Part shown: positions 4,829-7,117 of the stretch, in pieces
How positions within the stretch are numbered: position 1 is the stretch's first letter
Layout of the letters: each line of letters starts with the position of its first letter
DNA from: an uncultured Oscillospiraceae bacterium
GTDB taxonomy: Bacteria > Bacillota > Clostridia > Oscillospirales > Acutalibacteraceae
Reading direction: 5' to 3'
DNA length: 7,117 nt
Assembly: GCA_900549755.1 (NCBI GenBank)
Contig: URPQ01000080.1
Span: 1 to 7,117 of the forward strand
The notes under the pieces: generated by a model
What the model saw: the letters and a program-made list of their open reading frames with translations, nothing else
What the model was told of the DNA's origin: nothing
The model's database searches: none
Made by a program: the position numbers and the translations under genes

Positions 4829-5872
4829 TTGATAGAACAGGAAATGGATTTTGAAAACCGCATTGTAGCCCCCGAATACGATTATAAAGAGGACGAGGCG
4901 GAGCTATCCCTGCGCCCTAAAACCCTTAACGAATATATAGGGCAGAAAAAGGCTAAGGAAAATTTGAGCATATACATTAAAGCGGCGCTCGGCAGGCACG
5001 AATCGCTTGACCATGTGCTGCTTTACGGACCGCCGGGACTCGGTAAAACCACCCTCTCGGGCATTATTGCAAAAGAAATGGGCGTAAACCTGCGCGTAAC
5101 ATCGGGCCCCGCAATTGAAAAGCAGGGCGACTTGGTAGCTATACTGACATCTCTTAACGAGGGCGACGTGCTTTTTATTGACGAAATTCACCGCCTGCCG
5201 CGAAATGTTGAGGAAATACTTTACCCTGCGATGGAAGATTTCTCGCTCGATATTATCCTCGGTAAAGGTCCCTCGGCGCGGTCTATAAGGCTTGACGTGC
5301 CGCATTTTACCCTTGTGGGCGCTACTACGCGCTCGGGGCAGCTTACCGCCCCTTTGCGCGACCGTTTCGGGGTGCTTTTACGCTTAGAGCTTTACACCCC
5401 AGAGGAACTTGCGCAGATAATAACCCGCTCGGCGGGAATTTTGGGCATTGAAATAGAAAAAGACGGCGCGCTCGAAATAGCATCGCGCTCGCGCGGAACG
5501 CCGCGTATTGCAAACCGCCTGCTTAAACGCGTGCGGGATATTGCGCAGGTTGAATTCCGCGGCGACATTACCGAAGAAGTAGCGCGCGCCGCCCTTGCAA
5601 GGTTTGAAATTGACGAATTAGGTCTTGACGATTTCGACCGCAAGATGCTTACAACCATAATAACCAACTACTCGGGCGGACCTGTGGGGCTTGATACCCT
5701 TGCCGCCGCGGTAGGTGAGGAAGCAGTAACCATTGAAGATGTTTACGAGCCTTATTTAATGCAGATAGGCTTTTTAACGCGCACTGCGCGCGGCAGGTGC
5801 GTTACCGCCTTGGCATACGACCATTTAGGAATTAGGCGGAGCGAAAACGCCGCGCAGCAATCAATTTTTTAA
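4829..5872 (+). CDS. ruvB: Holliday junction branch migration DNA helicase RuvB
   Basis: AAA+ motor that assembles as hexameric rings on DNA and pulls duplex through the RuvA-bound junction, using ATP. The protein has 347 residues, usual for RuvB. Order of motifs: RPKTLNEYIGQ near 29-39, Walker A GPPGLGKT 67-74, Walker B VLFIDEIH 114-121, sensor 1 ATTR 165-168, APLRDRFG with the arginine finger region 174-181, and sensor 2 RGTPRIANRLL 222-232. A C-terminal winged-helix DNA-binding domain covers about 265-336 (GPVGLDTLAAAVGEE, EPYLMQIGFLTRTARGR). The N-terminal ~28 residues are acidic and not conserved. TTG is chosen as start because of ribosome binding site spacing; ATG at 4844 would shorten the protein by only five residues. 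The gene follows ruvA by 3 nt and precedes glmM by 12 nt. All catalytic motifs are intact. Confidence 0.97.
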   Translation: MIEQEMDFENRIVAPEYDYKEDEAELSLRPKTLNEYIGQKKAKENLSIYIKAALGRHESLDHVLLYGPPGLGKTTLSGIIAKEMGVNLRVTSGPAIEKQGDLVAILTSLNEGDVLFIDEIHRLPRNVEEILYPAMEDFSLDIILGKGPSARSIRLDVPHFTLVGATTRSGQLTAPLRDRFGVLLRLELYTPEELAQIITRSAGILGIEIEKDGALEIASRSRGTPRIANRLLKRVRDIAQVEFRGDITEEVARAALARFEIDELGLDDFDRKMLTTIITNYSGGPVGLDTLAAAVGEEAVTIEDVYEPYLMQIGFLTRTARGRCVTALAYDHLGIRRSENAAQQSIF

Positions 5873-5884
5873 GGAGTGTTTACA

Positions 5885-7117
5885 ATGGGCAGATTATTCG
5901 GAACAGACGGCGCAAGAGGTATTGCAAATAAGGAGCTTAACTGTGAGCTTGCCATGAATATAGGCAGAGCGGCGGCTTATGTGCTTACCGAGAAAACCAC
6001 CGAAAAACCTAAGGTGTTAATAGGAAAAGACACCCGCGTTTCTTCAAATATGCTTGAAATGGCGCTGGCGGCGGGGCTTTGCTCTGTCGGGGCGGACGTT
6101 GTGCTTGTGGGCTTTGTGCCTACCCCCGCAATCGCGTATCTTGTAAAGGATAGGGAAGCGGACGCGGGAATTATGATTTCCGCCTCGCACAACCCCTGCG
6201 AATATAACGGAATAAAGATATTCGACGGCAACGGTTTTAAGCTGCCCGACGCGCTTGAAGAAGAAATCGAGGCGCTTGTGCTTGACGATATGAGCCCTGT
6301 TGAGTTCCCCGTAGGCGGCGACGTGGGCAGCGTTTTCGCGCGCTACGATTATGTTGATTTATATATCGACCACCTTGTGCGGTCTGTAAGAGCCGACCTT
6401 ACGGGAATGAAAATAGCCATTGACTGCGCTAACGGCTGCGCCTCCTACACCGCCGAAAAATTCTTTAAAAAGCTGGGCGCAGACGTGCATATGATGCACG
6501 ATAACCCCAACGGCGTTAATATAAACGCGCGCTGCGGCTCAACCCATATGGAGGACCTTATTGACTATGTAAACGGTCACAGCGTTGATTTAGGGTTGGC
6601 TTTTGACGGCGACTCCGACCGCTGCTTGGCAGTAGACGAAAACGGCAAGCTGATAGACGGCGACAGAATGATAGCCGTTTTTGCGCTTGATATGAAAAAC
6701 AAGGGCATTTTAAAGGACGATACCGCCGTGGTAACGGTTATGACCAATATGGGCTTTAAGCGCTTTGCCGAGGAAAACGGCATTACCGTTCTTGAAACCA
6801 AGGTGGGCGACCGCTATGTGCTTGAAGAAATGCTGAAACACGACTACAAGATAGGCGGAGAGCAATCGGGGCATATTATATTCAAAAACTTTGCAACCAC
6901 GGGCGACGGTCAGTTATCGGGCGCAATGCTTGCTTCAATCATTTCGTCCTCGGGCAAGTCAGCTTCCGAAATTGCATCGGTTATGACGGTACTGCCGCAG
7001 ACCCTTGTAAACATTACCGCGTCACCCGAGCTTAAAGCAAAACTTACAACGGATAAAGATATTATCGGTGCTATTGACGAGGTTAAAAAGACCCTCGGCA
7101 AGCGCGGCAGAATACTT
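5885..7117 (+). CDS. glmM: Phosphoglucosamine mutase GlmM (partial, C-terminus beyond the window)
   Basis: Converts glucosamine-6-phosphate to glucosamine-1-phosphate, the step before UDP-GlcNAc synthesis for peptidoglycan and other glycans, in the cytoplasm. The first 411 codons are present. The family usually has about 450 residues, so only the end is missing, including the C-terminal phosphate-binding loop. Evidence: N-terminal MGRLFGTDGARGIAN typical of GlmM rather than other phosphohexomutases. The phosphoserine loop ISASHNP is at 98-104 with catalytic Ser101. The metal-binding loop DGDSDR is at 241-246, and the sugar-binding loop GGEQSGH at 324-330. ATG 5885 has AAGGAG (5871-5876) at 8 nt, and the site overlaps the ruvB stop. 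The 12-nt gap implies co-transcription with ruvCAB. In many Firmicutes glmM follows cdaA and cdaR; those genes are not here. The reading frame shows no break. Confidence 0.96.
   Translation, partial: MGRLFGTDGARGIANKELNCELAMNIGRAAAYVLTEKTTEKPKVLIGKDTRVSSNMLEMALAAGLCSVGADVVLVGFVPTPAIAYLVKDREADAGIMISASHNPCEYNGIKIFDGNGFKLPDALEEEIEALVLDDMSPVEFPVGGDVGSVFARYDYVDLYIDHLVRSVRADLTGMKIAIDCANGCASYTAEKFFKKLGADVHMMHDNPNGVNINARCGSTHMEDLIDYVNGHSVDLGLAFDGDSDRCLAVDENGKLIDGDRMIAVFALDMKNKGILKDDTAVVTVMTNMGFKRFAEENGITVLETKVGDRYVLEEMLKHDYKIGGEQSGHIIFKNFATTGDGQLSGAMLASIISSSGKSASEIASVMTVLPQTLVNITASPELKAKLTTDKDIIGAIDEVKKTLGKRGRIL

Noticed and set aside
4087..5667. Minus-strand open frames opposite ruvC/ruvA/ruvB (4087-4326, 4525-4863, 4554-4769, 4904-5305, 5392-5667)
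   Set aside because: All lie opposite strongly conserved Ruv domains, and their Ser/Ala/Arg-rich translations are typical of antisense shadows.
5977..7101. Minus-strand open frames opposite glmM (5977-6231, 6577-6801, 6910-7101)
   Set aside because: They are antisense to an intact GlmM with catalytic motifs in place, and no independent evidence supports them.
1..7117. CRISPR array, transposon ends, tRNA/rRNA genes or phage genes
   Set aside because: No repeated spacer-type array, transposase, integrase or recognisable RNA gene is visible. The sequence is accounted for by two housekeeping operons and their shared control region.

Overview
The window looks like ordinary chromosomal DNA from a low-to-mid GC Firmicute, most likely a gut-type Clostridia lineage. 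This is an inference from strong AGGAGG-like ribosome binding sites, sigma-A type promoters, frequent GTG/TTG starts and the flavour of the proteins. It holds two divergently transcribed operons separated by an AT-rich control region of roughly 480 bases. There is no rRNA, tRNA, CRISPR array, transposase, phage gene or obvious horizontal island.

Left half, minus strand (3239 down to 1): a polyamine ABC transporter operon in the order potA (ATPase), potB and potC (permeases), potD (substrate-binding lipoprotein, cut by the left edge). The genes are packed with gaps of 3-4 nt or a 4-nt overlap. Together they would import spermidine and/or putrescine: lipid-anchored PotD captures substrate, PotB/PotC form the channel and a PotA dimer drives transport with ATP.

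Centre (3240-3722): the potA promoter (TTGACA-17-TATAGT) lies behind helically phased A/T tracts. It is followed by a leader of about 200 nt that contains a 19-bp operator-like palindrome and a long-range 11-bp perfect inverted repeat, one arm of which covers the potA Shine-Dalgarno. Facing the other way is an extended -10 promoter for ruvC, overlaid by a perfect 8-bp inverted repeat.

Right half, plus strand (3723 to the end): ruvC, ruvA and ruvB encode the complete Holliday junction resolvasome. They are followed after 12 nt by glmM (phosphoglucosamine mutase, cut by the right edge), which makes glucosamine-1-phosphate for cell-wall precursors. RuvA binds the four-way junction, RuvB hexamers drive branch migration and RuvC cuts.

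All protein families here are well known. I do not see a new multi-gene system. The most promising unexplained element is the structured potA leader, a candidate cis-acting translational switch for polyamine uptake. Next come the operator-like palindromes on the two divergent promoters and the placement of glmM behind ruvCAB.
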